Of a DNA stretch of 64,000 nt, positions 1 through 8,410 are shown piece after piece (positions within the stretch are counted from its first letter, which is position 1; each line of letters begins with the position of its first letter). Location of the stretch: assembly GCF_028649475.1 (NCBI RefSeq), contig NZ_JAQSIP010000002.1, forward strand, positions 62,001 to 126,000, written 5' to 3'. The position numbers and the translations under genes were made by a program. The DNA is from Curvibacter cyanobacteriorum. Lineage in GTDB: Bacteria; Pseudomonadota; Gammaproteobacteria; Burkholderiales; Burkholderiaceae_C. The notes under the pieces were generated by a model that saw only the letters and a list, made by a program, of their open reading frames with translations, made no database searches and was not told the DNA's origin.

Positions 1-276
1 CGCAACACCACGCGGGTGCTGAAGAACGCCATCTCCGACGAGGTGGTGGCCACCGAGCAGCGCCCGGGCGGCTGCCGTTTCGAGGACATCCGCCACCTGG
101 TGGCGGGCGCCCGCGGCCGCGACGCCCTGGCCAGTGGCGACACCCAGGGCGGCGTCATCGCGGCCGGCCAGGTGGTGGGCCTGATCGACGACCTGCCCAG
201 CTGCGCCGAACTGATGGAACGCATGGTGGCCGAGTGCCGCGCCCAACTGGCCCAGGCCAGCCGCTGGGCCGCCTGA
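1..276 (+). CDS. Nitronate monooxygenase-like flavoprotein, C-terminal end (5' end cut by window)
   Basis: Only the last 91 codons are present; the frame is open from base 1. The segment reads RNTTRVLKNAISDEVV, then a GDTQGGVIAAGQVVGLI stretch and a helical end, which resembles the C-terminus of the 2-nitropropane dioxygenase/nitronate monooxygenase family (FMN-dependent TIM barrels that oxidise alkyl nitronates; some members are enoyl reductases). The active site lies outside the window, so reaction and start cannot be judged. The thioesterase gene starts 33 bases after the stop, so it probably heads an operon with the thioesterase, Bug receptor and acyl-CoA synthetase that follow. Confidence 0.7.
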   Translation, partial: RNTTRVLKNAISDEVVATEQRPGGCRFEDIRHLVAGARGRDALASGDTQGGVIAAGQVVGLIDDLPSCAELMERMVAECRAQLAQASRWAA

Positions 277-309
277 CGCCCGGCCCGCCCACCCCCCCCA
301 GGAGCCGCC

Positions 310-756
310 ATGGACACCGCCGTGATCCCACCCCTTGCCACCCCCGCCCCCGCTGCACCGGCGGGCACCGACACCTCGACCCTGTTCGCCCAGGTCGCCT
401 TCAACCACCTGCTGGGCCTGCAACGCGAGTTCGCGCAGGACGGTGTGGCCCGCCTCACGCTGGCCGCGCGCCCCGAGCTGTGCAACAACTTCCAGGTGGT
501 GCACGGCGGGGTGCTGATGTCGATGATGGACAGCGCCATGTCCAGCGCCGCGCTGTCGGCCAGTGGCTTTCAGAAAGCCGTGGTGACCATCGACATGACG
601 ACCAGCTTCCACCGCCCCGCGCGCGGCCGCTTGACTGCCCATGCCCGCAGCCAGGGCGGTGGCCGGTCGGTCTGCTTCTGCGAGGCCCGCATCGAAGACG
701 AACAAGGCGAAGTGGTGGCCCGCGCCATGGGCACCTTCCGCTATGTGCGGGTCTAG
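310..756 (+). CDS. PaaI-family hotdog thioesterase
   Basis: A 148-residue hotdog-fold protein of the PaaI/YbgC-like acyl-CoA thioesterase group, which hydrolyse acyl- or aryl-CoA thioesters in the cytoplasm. The HGGVLMSMMDSAMSSAA stretch near residues 64-80 is the signature helix with the HGG loop, and the C-terminal GGRSVCFCEA...ARAMGTFRY strands complete the fold. The ATG follows an AGGAG ribosome site by 5 bases. It lies in a run with a Bug receptor and an acyl-CoA synthetase, so it may recycle CoA or clear stalled CoA esters of that pathway. The substrate cannot be told from the sequence. Its C-terminal third is closely mirrored by the truncated protein at 25177. Confidence 0.85.
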   Translation: MDTAVIPPLATPAPAAPAGTDTSTLFAQVAFNHLLGLQREFAQDGVARLTLAARPELCNNFQVVHGGVLMSMMDSAMSSAALSASGFQKAVVTIDMTTSFHRPARGRLTAHARSQGGGRSVCFCEARIEDEQGEVVARAMGTFRYVRV

Positions 757-812
757 CCCCGCCCCCCTGCTGCGCTATTTCTGAGCCCCTGACAACCCAA
801 CGGAGACACCCC

Positions 813-1826
813 ATGCGCACTTTGATGACTTCAGTTTTTTCACCCTCACGTCGGCGCGGCCTGAGCGGCCTGGCGCTGGCGGCCTGGGCAGCCTGGGGCG
901 CGCCCGCAGCGCTGGCCCAGGCCGGGGCGGCCGGTGGCCCGACCCAGACCATTCGCCTGGTGGTGGGCTACGCCGCCGGCGGTCCGGTGGACGCCTCGGC
1001 GCGGCTGTTCGCCCCGGCCCTGGCCAAAGAACTGGGCCAGCCCGTGGTGGTTGAGAACCGCCCCGGTGCTGGGGGCGCCATGGGCGGCGATGCGGTGGCC
1101 AAGGCCACGCCCAACGGCTTGCTGCTGTTCTTTGCCGCCAGCCCGACCATGACCATCAGCCCGCACATCCTCAAGTCCATGGCCTTCGACCCGGCCAAGG
1201 ACCTGACCGCGATTGCCCCCATCCTCAGCTACAGCAATGTGCTGGTGATCAACAAGGACCAGCCCTTCAAGACCCTGCCCGAACTGGTGGCCTACGCGCG
1301 GGCCAACCCCGGCAAGCTGGCCTATGGCTCGGCCGGCATGGGGGCGTCGAACCACCTGAGCGGCGAGCTGTTTGCACTGCGTGCCGGCATCAAGCTGACC
1401 CATGTGCCCTACAAGGGCAACGCCCCCGCCATGACCGACGTGATCGGGGGCCAGCTGAGCATGATGTTTGACATCATTGGCAGCGCGCGCAACTACATCA
1501 GCAGCCAGCGCGTGCGACCGCTGGCCGTGACCTCGCGCGAGCGCAATGCCTCGCTGCCCGAGGTGCCCACCATGACCGAGTCGGGCATCGCCGACTACGA
1601 GGTGGGCGGCTGGTATGGCCTGTACGGCCCGGCCCGCCTGGCGCCCGACCTGGTGACCCGCCTCAACGAGGCCACGCGCCGCGCCCTGGCCCAGGACGAG
1701 CTCAAGGCCAAGCTGATCGAGCAGGGCTACGACCTCTGGACCGGCAGCCCCGCCACGCTGGCCGAGCGTGCCGCGCGCGAGCTGGCCCTGTGGGGCACGG
1801 TGGCCAAGGGCGTGCAGGTGGAGTGA
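813..1826 (+). CDS. Bug-family periplasmic receptor (TctC-like)
   Basis: A 337-residue tripartite tricarboxylate transporter receptor. A long signal peptide with a twin-arginine-like SRRRGL segment ends near ALAQA at residue 36. The mature protein starts IRLVVGYAAGGPVDASAR and has the VENRPGAGGAMGG loop, both family hallmarks that shape the carboxylate pocket. The real start is the ATG after a GGAGACACC leader; longer frames upstream overlap the thioesterase and are rejected. The acyl-CoA synthetase begins 5 bases after its stop, so the captured ligand is probably the acid that is then CoA-activated. No membrane subunits are nearby. Ligand unknown. Confidence 0.9.
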   Translation: MRTLMTSVFSPSRRRGLSGLALAAWAAWGAPAALAQAGAAGGPTQTIRLVVGYAAGGPVDASARLFAPALAKELGQPVVVENRPGAGGAMGGDAVAKATPNGLLLFFAASPTMTISPHILKSMAFDPAKDLTAIAPILSYSNVLVINKDQPFKTLPELVAYARANPGKLAYGSAGMGASNHLSGELFALRAGIKLTHVPYKGNAPAMTDVIGGQLSMMFDIIGSARNYISSQRVRPLAVTSRERNASLPEVPTMTESGIADYEVGGWYGLYGPARLAPDLVTRLNEATRRALAQDELKAKLIEQGYDLWTGSPATLAERAARELALWGTVAKGVQVE

Positions 1827-1831
1827 CCGGC

Positions 1832-3433
1832 ATGTCCACCCACCCCCTTGCCGCGCCGCGCGCCGCCGACCCGGCCCCCGCCGGGGCCTCCACCGCCGCT
1901 GGCGGCGTGCCCCCGACCCGCCTGCACCACCTGTTTGAGCGCCGCCTGGCCGCCACACCCGAGTCGCCTTTTCTGTTCCTGCCCGACAGCCGCTGGACCT
2001 ATGCCCAACTGGGCGCCCAGGTCGACACCCTGGCCGCCGAATTGCGCGCCCAGGGGGTGCTGCCGGGCGACCGCGTGCTGGCGGTGGCCGAGAACTGCCC
2101 CGAGCACGTGGCGCTGCTGCTGGCCTGCAGCCGCGTGGGGGCCTGGTCCTGCGGTGTCAATGCGCGCATGGCGCGCGGTGAGATCGAGGCCTTTGTGGCC
2201 AAGGCCGATCCCCGCCTGGTGTACTTCACCGGCGCGGTCAGCCCGGCCGCGGCCGAGCACGCTCAGCACCTGCAGGCGCAGCCCTCGGCGCTGCCCGGTC
2301 TGAGCCGCACGGCGAGCTGGCCCCAGGCCACGCCCGAGCCCGCACCGCTGGCCGAGCAGATCGTCGCCATCATCTTCACCTCGGGCACCACCGGGGCCCC
2401 CAAGGGGGTGTTGGTCAGCCACGCGGGGCTGTTGCAGTTTGCCCGGGTGTCGGCGGCCTCGCGGGCGTTGACCCCGGCCGACCGCTCTTACGCCTGTGTG
2501 CCCATGACCCACATCTTTGGGCTGGGCACGGTGCTGGCGGCCTCGCTGCACGCGGGCGCCGGCCTGGTGATGCGCAGCCGGTTTGACCCGGCCGACTGCT
2601 TTGACGCGCTGGCCCACCAACAGGTGTCCAACCTGCAAGGGCCACCCGCGATGTTCACGCGCCTGCTGGACTGGCGCGAGGAACAGTGCATGGCCGACCG
2701 CCAGCCTGTGGCGCCGGCCTTGCGCTATGTCTACACCGGCGCCGCGCCGCTGGACCTGCCGCTCAAACGCGCGGTCGAGGCCTGCTTTGGCCAGCCCCTG
2801 CACCACGGCTATGGCCTGTCCGAGTACGCGGGCGCGGCCTGCCTGGTGCCGCGGGGTCAATGGCGCGACGACAGCGCCGCGGGCTGGCCGGTCGAGGGCG
2901 CCGAGTGCCGCATCGTCAACGACGTGGGGCAGGACCTGGCGCCGGGCGAGCGCGGCGAGATCTGGCTGCGCGGCGTGGGCCTGATGCCGGGCTATTTCCG
3001 CGACCCGGCCGCCACGGCCCAGGTGATGCGCCCGGGCGGGTGGTACGCCACGGGCGACCTGGGGCAACTGGGGCCCGATGGCGCGCTGCAGGTGGTGGGC
3101 CGGCTCAAGGAAATGATCATCCGTTCGGGCTTCAACGTCTACCCCGGCGAGGTCGAGAACGTGCTCAACCAGCACCCTCGCGTGCAGCGCTCGGCCGTGG
3201 TCGGGCGCCGGGAGCGCGACGGCAACGAAACCGTGCTGGCCTTTGTTGAAACCGTGGGCGGCCAGCCGCTGGACGACACCGAACTGGCGGCCTTGCAAGC
3301 CCTGTTGCGCGCGCAACTGGCGCCCTACAAGCAACCGAGCCAGATCCTGTCGATCGAGGCCCTGCCGATGACCCACAGCGGCAAGGTGCTCAAGCGCGCT
3401 TTGCTGGATCGGCCTGACGTGGCGGTCTCTTGA
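1832..3433 (+). CDS. AMP-forming acyl-CoA synthetase (class I adenylate-forming)
   Basis: A 533-residue ANL-superfamily enzyme that activates a carboxylic acid with ATP and joins it to CoA. The phosphate-binding motif FTSGTTGAPKG is at residues 182-192, the A5-type YGLSEYAG motif follows near 330, the hinge region is GRLKEMIIRSGFNVYPGE, and the catalytic C-terminal lysine is in HSGKVLK (K518). The start at 1832 has a GGAG site overlapping the end of the Bug gene and a 5-base gap, so the two genes are co-translated. Partners are the upstream Bug receptor and thioesterase. The natural acid is unknown; the family includes fatty, aryl and short-chain acid ligases. Confidence 0.9.
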   Translation: MSTHPLAAPRAADPAPAGASTAAGGVPPTRLHHLFERRLAATPESPFLFLPDSRWTYAQLGAQVDTLAAELRAQGVLPGDRVLAVAENCPEHVALLLACSRVGAWSCGVNARMARGEIEAFVAKADPRLVYFTGAVSPAAAEHAQHLQAQPSALPGLSRTASWPQATPEPAPLAEQIVAIIFTSGTTGAPKGVLVSHAGLLQFARVSAASRALTPADRSYACVPMTHIFGLGTVLAASLHAGAGLVMRSRFDPADCFDALAHQQVSNLQGPPAMFTRLLDWREEQCMADRQPVAPALRYVYTGAAPLDLPLKRAVEACFGQPLHHGYGLSEYAGAACLVPRGQWRDDSAAGWPVEGAECRIVNDVGQDLAPGERGEIWLRGVGLMPGYFRDPAATAQVMRPGGWYATGDLGQLGPDGALQVVGRLKEMIIRSGFNVYPGEVENVLNQHPRVQRSAVVGRRERDGNETVLAFVETVGGQPLDDTELAALQALLRAQLAPYKQPSQILSIEALPMTHSGKVLKRALLDRPDVAVS

Positions 3434-3438
3434 ACGCT

Positions 3439-3449
3439 GGGGGGGGGGG
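3439..3449. repeat. 11-G homopolymer tract
   Basis: A run of 11 G residues sits just 5 bases after the stop of the acyl-CoA synthetase. It is the second longest G run in the window, after the 13-G run at 10814. It is outside any gene. Function is unknown; such tracts are prone to slippage and to sequencing error. Confidence 0.8.
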
Positions 3450-3666
3450 CTGGCGCCGTGCGCTGCGAGGGCCCCAGCCCGACCATGGCGGAGCGCGAGG
3501 GGATGTGGATGACCGTCGGCCTGGGGTTTGGGGTTGACCTGGTCATCGGCGATTGACCTGGGTCAAGACCCGGCCGCTTCGGGCCCCGCCCGGGCGGTGG
3601 GGCGGGCATACTGCGCAGCGGGGGCCTTTGGCCTCTGTTTTGACCACTGCCCAAGGCTTTCACTGC

Positions 3667-4224
3667 ATGACCGACGCTGCTCACACCCCTGCTGACACCC
3701 CAGTCGCCTCCGCCCCTGAGCGCAGCGCCGCCTCGCGCCGCGTCAGCCCCTGGTGGCGGGTGCTGGCCTGCCTGTTGGGCCTGGCCCTGTTGCTGGGTTG
3801 GGCGGCCAGTGTGAGCTTCATCGAACAGCTCAAGGCCCAGGTGGGCCACCTGCAGACCAAGCTGCAGGTGCTGCCCCAGGTGCGCGAGATTTCGGTCTTG
3901 CTGGACGACCAGCAGCGCCCGGCGCTCTTGATCACCCACGACCCGAGCAGCGGCGTGCTGCAGGTGCAACGCCTGAACAACGTGGCCGAGGGCCGCGAAG
4001 ACAGCATGCAGCTGTGGGCCCTGAACGGCACGGCCCAGGCGCCGCGTTCGCTGGGCCTGTTCTTGAGCCAGTACAAAACCTTGCAGCTGCCACTCAAGGC
4101 CGGCGCGCTGGAGGGCATCCGCGAGCTGGCCATCAGCGTCGAGTCCAAGGGGGGCGTCACCGACGAGCAGGGCCCGCGCCTGCCCTACCTGTTCCGTGGC
4201 GCGCTGGTGCACAAAGCGATTTGA
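3667..4224 (+). CDS. Membrane protein with RskA-like (anti-sigma-K C-terminal) domain
   Basis: A 185-residue protein with an acidic/proline-rich N-terminus, one transmembrane helix at about residues 30-51, a short coiled segment, and an extracytoplasmic domain carrying MQLWALNG, RSLGLFL and a terminal ELAISVESKGGVT...GALV pattern. These match the C-terminal domain of RskA-type anti-sigma factors. What is missing is the N-terminal zinc-binding anti-sigma part, and no ECF sigma gene is adjacent, so a true anti-sigma role is doubtful. The ATG at 3667 was preferred because the upstream frame is compositionally unlike protein. It seems to be monocistronic, followed by the MFS gene 199 bases later. 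Confidence 0.6.
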   Translation: MTDAAHTPADTPVASAPERSAASRRVSPWWRVLACLLGLALLLGWAASVSFIEQLKAQVGHLQTKLQVLPQVREISVLLDDQQRPALLITHDPSSGVLQVQRLNNVAEGREDSMQLWALNGTAQAPRSLGLFLSQYKTLQLPLKAGALEGIRELAISVESKGGVTDEQGPRLPYLFRGALVHKAI

Positions 4225-4423
4225 CGGCGTTGGCCGCCCATTGACCGCTGTTGCGGGCCTTTGAGCCCCGTTCAGCCCGGCCCGCGCCGCGGGGCAGTGC
4301 CCTGGTCGCGGCACGGCGGGGGCCGCCCTCGCCCCGGGCGGCGCAGGCCCTGCCCAAGGGCGAAGGCCGGTCCGTGAAAACCCGCCGGCACAGATTGAGC
4401 AGCTCGTGAATAATGGCTTGGCC

Positions 4424-6004
4424 ATGCCTGTCACACCGTCTATCTGGAGCCCCTTGCGTCAACCTGCGTTCCGAGGGCTGTGGCTCAGCGGCGCGGTGTT
4501 CTTCATTGGCAGCGGCATGCAGTCCATGGCCGCCGCCTGGCTGATGGTGGAGCTGACGGGCTCGTCCTTCCTCGCTGCGTTGGTGCAGACCGCGGTGTTT
4601 TTGCCCATGTTCCTGCTGGCCTTGCCGGCGGGCGTGCTGGCCGACACCACCGACCGGCAGCGCCTGATCTCGGGCGCGCTGATCGCGCTGGTGGGGGCGT
4701 CCTTCCTCCTGGCCGCCCTGGTGCTGCTGGGCTGGGGCGGGCCGGCCTCGGTGCTGTTCCTGGTGTTTGTCTGCGGCTGTTGCACCGCGGTGCTGACGCC
4801 GGCCTGGAACTCATCGGTCATCGACCCGGTGCCGCGCGAGGAATGGGCCCAGGCCATCACCGTGATCAGCATCGCCTACAACGCGGCGCGCGCCATCGGC
4901 CCCACGCTGGCGGGTCTGGTGTTTGCGCGCCTGGGCGCGGGCTGGGTGTTTGCCTTCACCGTCGTCACCACGGTGGTGATGTGGGAGTCGATTCGCCGCT
5001 GGCCGCCGCGCCCGCACCCACCGTCACGCCTGCCACCCGAGCGCTTGTGGGGCGGCACCCTCAGCGGCCTGCGCTTCGCCTGGCACTCGCGCATGGTGCT
5101 GGCGCAGTTGGTGCGCGTGATGGCCTACAGCGCCGCGGGTTCGGCCCTGTGGGCGCTGCTGCCGGTGATTGCGCAGCGCCAGCTCAACGCCGGGGCCGAG
5201 GGTTTTGGTTTGCTGATGGGCTGCATGGGCAGCGGGGCGGTGCTGGTCGGTCTGGTGGTGGGGTCGCTGCGGGCGCGCTTTGGGCTGGACGCCATCGTGG
5301 CCGCGGCCTGCGTGGTGTTTGCCGTGGTCATGTTGCTGGCTGCCTGGGTGCAGACGCCGTGGTTGATCTACGTCGCCATGATGTGCGGTGGCGCGGCCTG
5401 GATGGCGGCCATGTCCACCTTCAACTCGGCCACCCAGGCCAGCGCACCGCCGTGGGTGCGTTCGCGCGCGGTGGCGCTGCACATCGTGGCGTCCCTGGGG
5501 GCGTTTGCCCTGGGCTCGGCCTTTTGGGGCGCGGTGTCGGATGTGACCAGCCTCAGCGTGGCGCTGAGCGCGGCCGCCGTGCTGATGGCCGCCGGGCTGC
5601 TGCTGGCGCGGCCCATGCCCCTGCGGGTTGGCGAACAGCACGAGGTGACCCAGGCCCAGCCTTGGGAAGACCTGTTCGTGGCCGCCGAGCCCAACCCCGA
5701 GGCCGGTCCGGTGGCGGTGGAGTTGGGCTACCGCATCCTGGCCGGGCAGGACCAGGCTTTCCTGGACGCGATCGCCCAGTTGCGCGCGCACCGCCGCCGG
5801 GACGGTGCCACCTTCTGGCGGGTCTACAAGGACCTGGGGGAGCCGTCGCGCTATGTGGAGCGCTTCATCGTCAGCTCCTGGGCCGACTACCTGCACCAGC
5901 GCGCGCGCTCGACCGTGGCCGACCAGGCGCTGGAGACCGAGGTGCGCCAGTTCCTGCAGCCCGGCGAGGCGGTGCGCATGTCGCACTACATCGCCGAGCG
6001 CTGA
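4424..6004 (+). CDS. MFS exporter (MFS_3/EntS-like) with C-terminal soluble domain
   Basis: A 526-residue protein. Residues 1 to about 400 form a major-facilitator transporter with about 11-12 hydrophobic helices; the loop LPAGVLADTTDRQRLI corresponds to motif A. The group resembles enterobactin-exporter-like MFS_3 proteins, which export small molecules or drugs by proton antiport. The last ~120 residues are soluble, with QLRAHRRRDGATFWRVYKDL and a YVERFIVSSW segment, and look like a ferredoxin-fold ABM-type domain that some members of this group carry. A GTG at 4406 would add six residues; the ATG is preferred. It is convergent with the arsenic operon, but nothing shows that it handles arsenic. 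Confidence 0.8.
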   Translation: MPVTPSIWSPLRQPAFRGLWLSGAVFFIGSGMQSMAAAWLMVELTGSSFLAALVQTAVFLPMFLLALPAGVLADTTDRQRLISGALIALVGASFLLAALVLLGWGGPASVLFLVFVCGCCTAVLTPAWNSSVIDPVPREEWAQAITVISIAYNAARAIGPTLAGLVFARLGAGWVFAFTVVTTVVMWESIRRWPPRPHPPSRLPPERLWGGTLSGLRFAWHSRMVLAQLVRVMAYSAAGSALWALLPVIAQRQLNAGAEGFGLLMGCMGSGAVLVGLVVGSLRARFGLDAIVAAACVVFAVVMLLAAWVQTPWLIYVAMMCGGAAWMAAMSTFNSATQASAPPWVRSRAVALHIVASLGAFALGSAFWGAVSDVTSLSVALSAAAVLMAAGLLLARPMPLRVGEQHEVTQAQPWEDLFVAAEPNPEAGPVAVELGYRILAGQDQAFLDAIAQLRAHRRRDGATFWRVYKDLGEPSRYVERFIVSSWADYLHQRARSTVADQALETEVRQFLQPGEAVRMSHYIAER

Positions 6005-6072
6005 GGCGCCGTTCGCTGGCGGCCGACCCAGCGCAGGTGCCGCGTGGGGCCAGGCCGGATCAGCGCCAGCAC

Positions 6073-7155
6073 TCAGGCCTGGGTGCCGGTGCCCGTGCCC
6101 TCATACCAACCCTTGCTGCGGTTGACCAGGTGCACCACCAGCAGCATCACCGGCACCTCGATCAGCACGCCCACCACGGTGGCCAGCGCCGCGCCCGACT
6201 CAAAGCCGAACAGGCTGATGGCGGCGGCCACGGCCAGCTCGAAGAAGTTGGACGCGCCAATCAGCGCCGAGGGGCAGGCCACGCTGTGCTTTTCGCCCAC
6301 GGCGCGGTTGAGCCAGTAGGCCAGCGCCGAGTTGAAAAACACCTGGATCAGGATCGGCACGGCCAACAGGGCAATCACCAGTGGCTGCTTCAGGATGGCT
6401 TCGCCCTGGAAGGCGAACAGCAGCACCAGGGTGGCCAGCAAGGCGGCAATCGACCACGGGCCAATGCGCGCCATGGCTGCGTCAAAAGCCGCCGGGCCGC
6501 GCGCCAGCAGGCGACGGCGCAGCCATTGCGCCAGGATGACGGGGATCACGATGTACAGCCCCACCGACGTCAGCAGCGTGGCCCAGGGCACGGTGATGGC
6601 CGACAGGCCCAGCAGGAAGGCCACCAGCGGCGCGAACGCCACCACCATGATGCTGTCGTTCAGCGCCACCTGCGACAGGGTGAACAGCGGGTCGCCCCCG
6701 GTCAGGCGGCTCCACACAAACACCATGGCGGTGCAGGGCGCGGCGGCCAGCAGGATCAGGCCCGCGATGTAGCTGTCGAGTTGATCGGCCGGCAGCAGCG
6801 GCGCAAACCACTGGCGGATGAACAGCCAACCCAGGAAGGCCATCGAGAACGGCTTCACCAGCCAGTTGACGAACAGGGTCACGCCGATGCCCCTGAGGTG
6901 CTGGCGCACCTCGCCCAAAGCCGAGAAGTCGACCTTGATCAGCATCGGGATGATCATCACCCAGATCAGCAAGCCCACTGGCAGGTTGACCTGGGCCACC
7001 TCCAGGCGGCCGATGGCCTGGAACACGCCGGGGAAGAACTGGCCCAGCGCGATGCCGACCACGATGCACAGGAACACCCAGACGCTGAGGTAGCGCTCGA
7101 ACACGCTCATGGGCGCGGGGGCCGCCACGGCGGCGCTTGCAGCGGTTGCGCTCAT
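6073..7155 (-). CDS. acr3: Arsenite efflux permease, ACR3 family
   Basis: A 360-residue inner-membrane protein with about ten transmembrane helices that expels arsenite. It carries the ACR3 signature AAAPCTAMVFVWS with the essential cysteine (C141) in the fourth helix, and ALNDSIMV plus the NFFELAVA segment in the ninth helix. Length and topology fit ACR3 rather than the 12-helix ArsB family. It is the last gene of the operon arsR-arsI-arsC-acr3; its start lies one base beyond the arsC stop, so translation is coupled. Expression should be released by ArsR when arsenite is present. It is convergent with the MFS gene. Confidence 0.95.
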   Translation of the reverse strand: MSATAASAAVAAPAPMSVFERYLSVWVFLCIVVGIALGQFFPGVFQAIGRLEVAQVNLPVGLLIWVMIIPMLIKVDFSALGEVRQHLRGIGVTLFVNWLVKPFSMAFLGWLFIRQWFAPLLPADQLDSYIAGLILLAAAPCTAMVFVWSRLTGGDPLFTLSQVALNDSIMVVAFAPLVAFLLGLSAITVPWATLLTSVGLYIVIPVILAQWLRRRLLARGPAAFDAAMARIGPWSIAALLATLVLLFAFQGEAILKQPLVIALLAVPILIQVFFNSALAYWLNRAVGEKHSVACPSALIGASNFFELAVAAAISLFGFESGAALATVVGVLIEVPVMLLVVHLVNRSKGWYEGTGTGTQA

Positions 7156-7156
7156 C

Positions 7157-7666
7157 TCAGGCCTTGGCCAGGTCGCGTGCCGTGGTCTGCAGCATGGCCT
7201 GGGCCAGCTTGTCGGCGGGCAGGTTGATCAGCAGTTCCAGGCGGCGCTTGATTTGCAGCAGGGTCTGGCGGAAGGCCTCGAGCTTGTGCTCGTCCGAGGC
7301 GTCGCCTTCGGACGGGTCGGCGTAGCCCCAGTGGGCGGTGGCCGGGTGGCCGGGCCAGATCGGGCAGACCTCGCCGGCGGCGTTGTCGCAGACGGTGATG
7401 ATCAGGTCCATCTGCGGGGCGTCGGGGCTGGCGAATTCGTCCCAGCTTTTGCTGCGCAGTCCGTCGGTGGGCACACCGGCTTTTTGCAGCACCTGCAGGC
7501 CCAGCGGGTTGGGCTGCTGGTGGTCGCGCGGGCTGCTGCCGGCGGAATAGGCCTTGAAGCGGTCACCGCCGAGGGCGTTGAGCAAGGCTTCGGCGAGGAT
7601 GCTGCGCGCCGAGTTGTGGGTGCACAAGAACAGAACGTTGAGGGGCTGGGTGGCGTTGGAGCTCAT
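7157..7666 (-). CDS. arsC: Arsenate reductase, low-molecular-weight phosphatase type
   Basis: A 169-residue cytoplasmic enzyme that reduces arsenate to arsenite for export. The P-loop LCTHNSARS with nucleophilic C15 marks the LMW tyrosine-phosphatase-derived class. Cysteines C93 and C101, in the stretch TVCDNAAGEVCP, are candidates for the redox relay used by thioredoxin-linked members, though their spacing is one residue longer than in the S. aureus enzyme. The C-terminus has an extra helical extension (about 40 residues) beyond the core fold. It lies between arsI and acr3 in the ars operon. The ATG has no competing upstream start. Confidence 0.93.
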   Translation of the reverse strand: MSSNATQPLNVLFLCTHNSARSILAEALLNALGGDRFKAYSAGSSPRDHQQPNPLGLQVLQKAGVPTDGLRSKSWDEFASPDAPQMDLIITVCDNAAGEVCPIWPGHPATAHWGYADPSEGDASDEHKLEAFRQTLLQIKRRLELLINLPADKLAQAMLQTTARDLAKA

Positions 7667-7750
7667 GGTCAGGACGGGGTCGATAAGAACAAACGAAAGA
7701 GTGTGGCGGCGGGGTATGTCAGGCGGGTGTCGGCCCGCCGGCCTGTTGGC

Positions 7751-8365
7751 TCAGCAGCACGAGGCGGTGCGGCCAGCCGCCGGGCCACAGCCGGCGGCAG
7801 CGGCAGCCGTTGGCGTGGCGACCGCAGGGGCTTGGGGAGCACAGCAGGCCGAGGTGCTGGCGGTCGCCGGGGCTTGGGCTGAAGCCGGGCCGCAGCAAGC
7901 GCTGGCGGCGGCGCGCGGTGCGGCCGAGGCCGCGGGGGTGGCGGGGGCACAGCAAGCGCTGGGGCTGGCGGGGTCCGTGGGCGCGGGCTGCTCGTTGAAC
8001 ACGGGGATGTTGCCCAGGGTGTGGAAGTGCTCCCAGGCGATGCCCTGCGGGTCGGTGACCCAGTGCTTGTCGCTGCGCGCGTAGCAGCAGGTCGTGGCGC
8101 CCTCGTCGATCAGGGCCAGGTCGGCGGCGCTGGCGCGGGCCTTGAGTTCGGCCAGTTCTTCGGCCTCGTCGACCTGGAAGCCCAGGTGGTCGATGCCCGG
8201 GCGGCTGCCGCGTGTGGAGATGGCGAAGTTGACGCGCGGGTCGTCCAGCATCCACTTGGCGTAATCGGTTTCGACGCGGTTGGGTGGGGCGGCAAACAGC
8301 TGGCTGTAGAAGCCGATGCTCTGGGCCAGGTCATCGACGTGCAGGTGGACGTGAAAGCGTTTCAT
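7751..8365 (-). CDS. arsI: ArsI/CadI-family VOC protein with cysteine-pair C-terminal tail
   Basis: A 204-residue vicinal-oxygen-chelate protein. Residues 1-125 match ArsI C-As lyases (dioxygenases that remove the carbon from trivalent organoarsenicals) and the related CadI cadmium-induced proteins: candidate iron ligands H5, H60 (GIDHLGF) and E112 (WEHFHT), and the vicinal arsenic-binding pair C93-C94 in TTCCYARSDKHW. The remaining ~75 residues are a low-complexity Ala/Pro/Thr tail with nine cysteines (138/139, 157/158, 174/175, 193, 203/204), four of them adjacent pairs. Known members have a short tail with a few Cys; this one is much longer. It is the second gene of the ars operon, after arsR. 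Confidence 0.88.
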   Translation of the reverse strand: MKRFHVHLHVDDLAQSIGFYSQLFAAPPNRVETDYAKWMLDDPRVNFAISTRGSRPGIDHLGFQVDEAEELAELKARASAADLALIDEGATTCCYARSDKHWVTDPQGIAWEHFHTLGNIPVFNEQPAPTDPASPSACCAPATPAASAAPRAAASACCGPASAQAPATASTSACCAPQAPAVATPTAAAAAGCGPAAGRTASCC

Positions 8366-8410
8366 GGGCGGGCTCCTTGGGGACAGGGATGGTCTGGGGG
8401 CGGGGCCTGC

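Noticed and set aside
234-812. Long open frame upstream of the first Bug receptor, overlapping the thioesterase
   Set aside because: It is rich in Pro/Arg/His without domain features and runs across a real gene in another frame; the Bug protein has a good start and ribosome site at 813.
1727-3376. Very long antisense open frame opposite the acyl-CoA synthetase
   Set aside because: High GC removes stops from antisense frames; no start signal, no domain, and a real enzyme on the plus strand.
4480-7227. A 915-codon open frame across the MFS and acr3 region
   Set aside because: Its composition (Gly/Arg/His/Gln) is that of an out-of-frame or antisense reading of GC-rich genes, and both strands have well-supported genes there.
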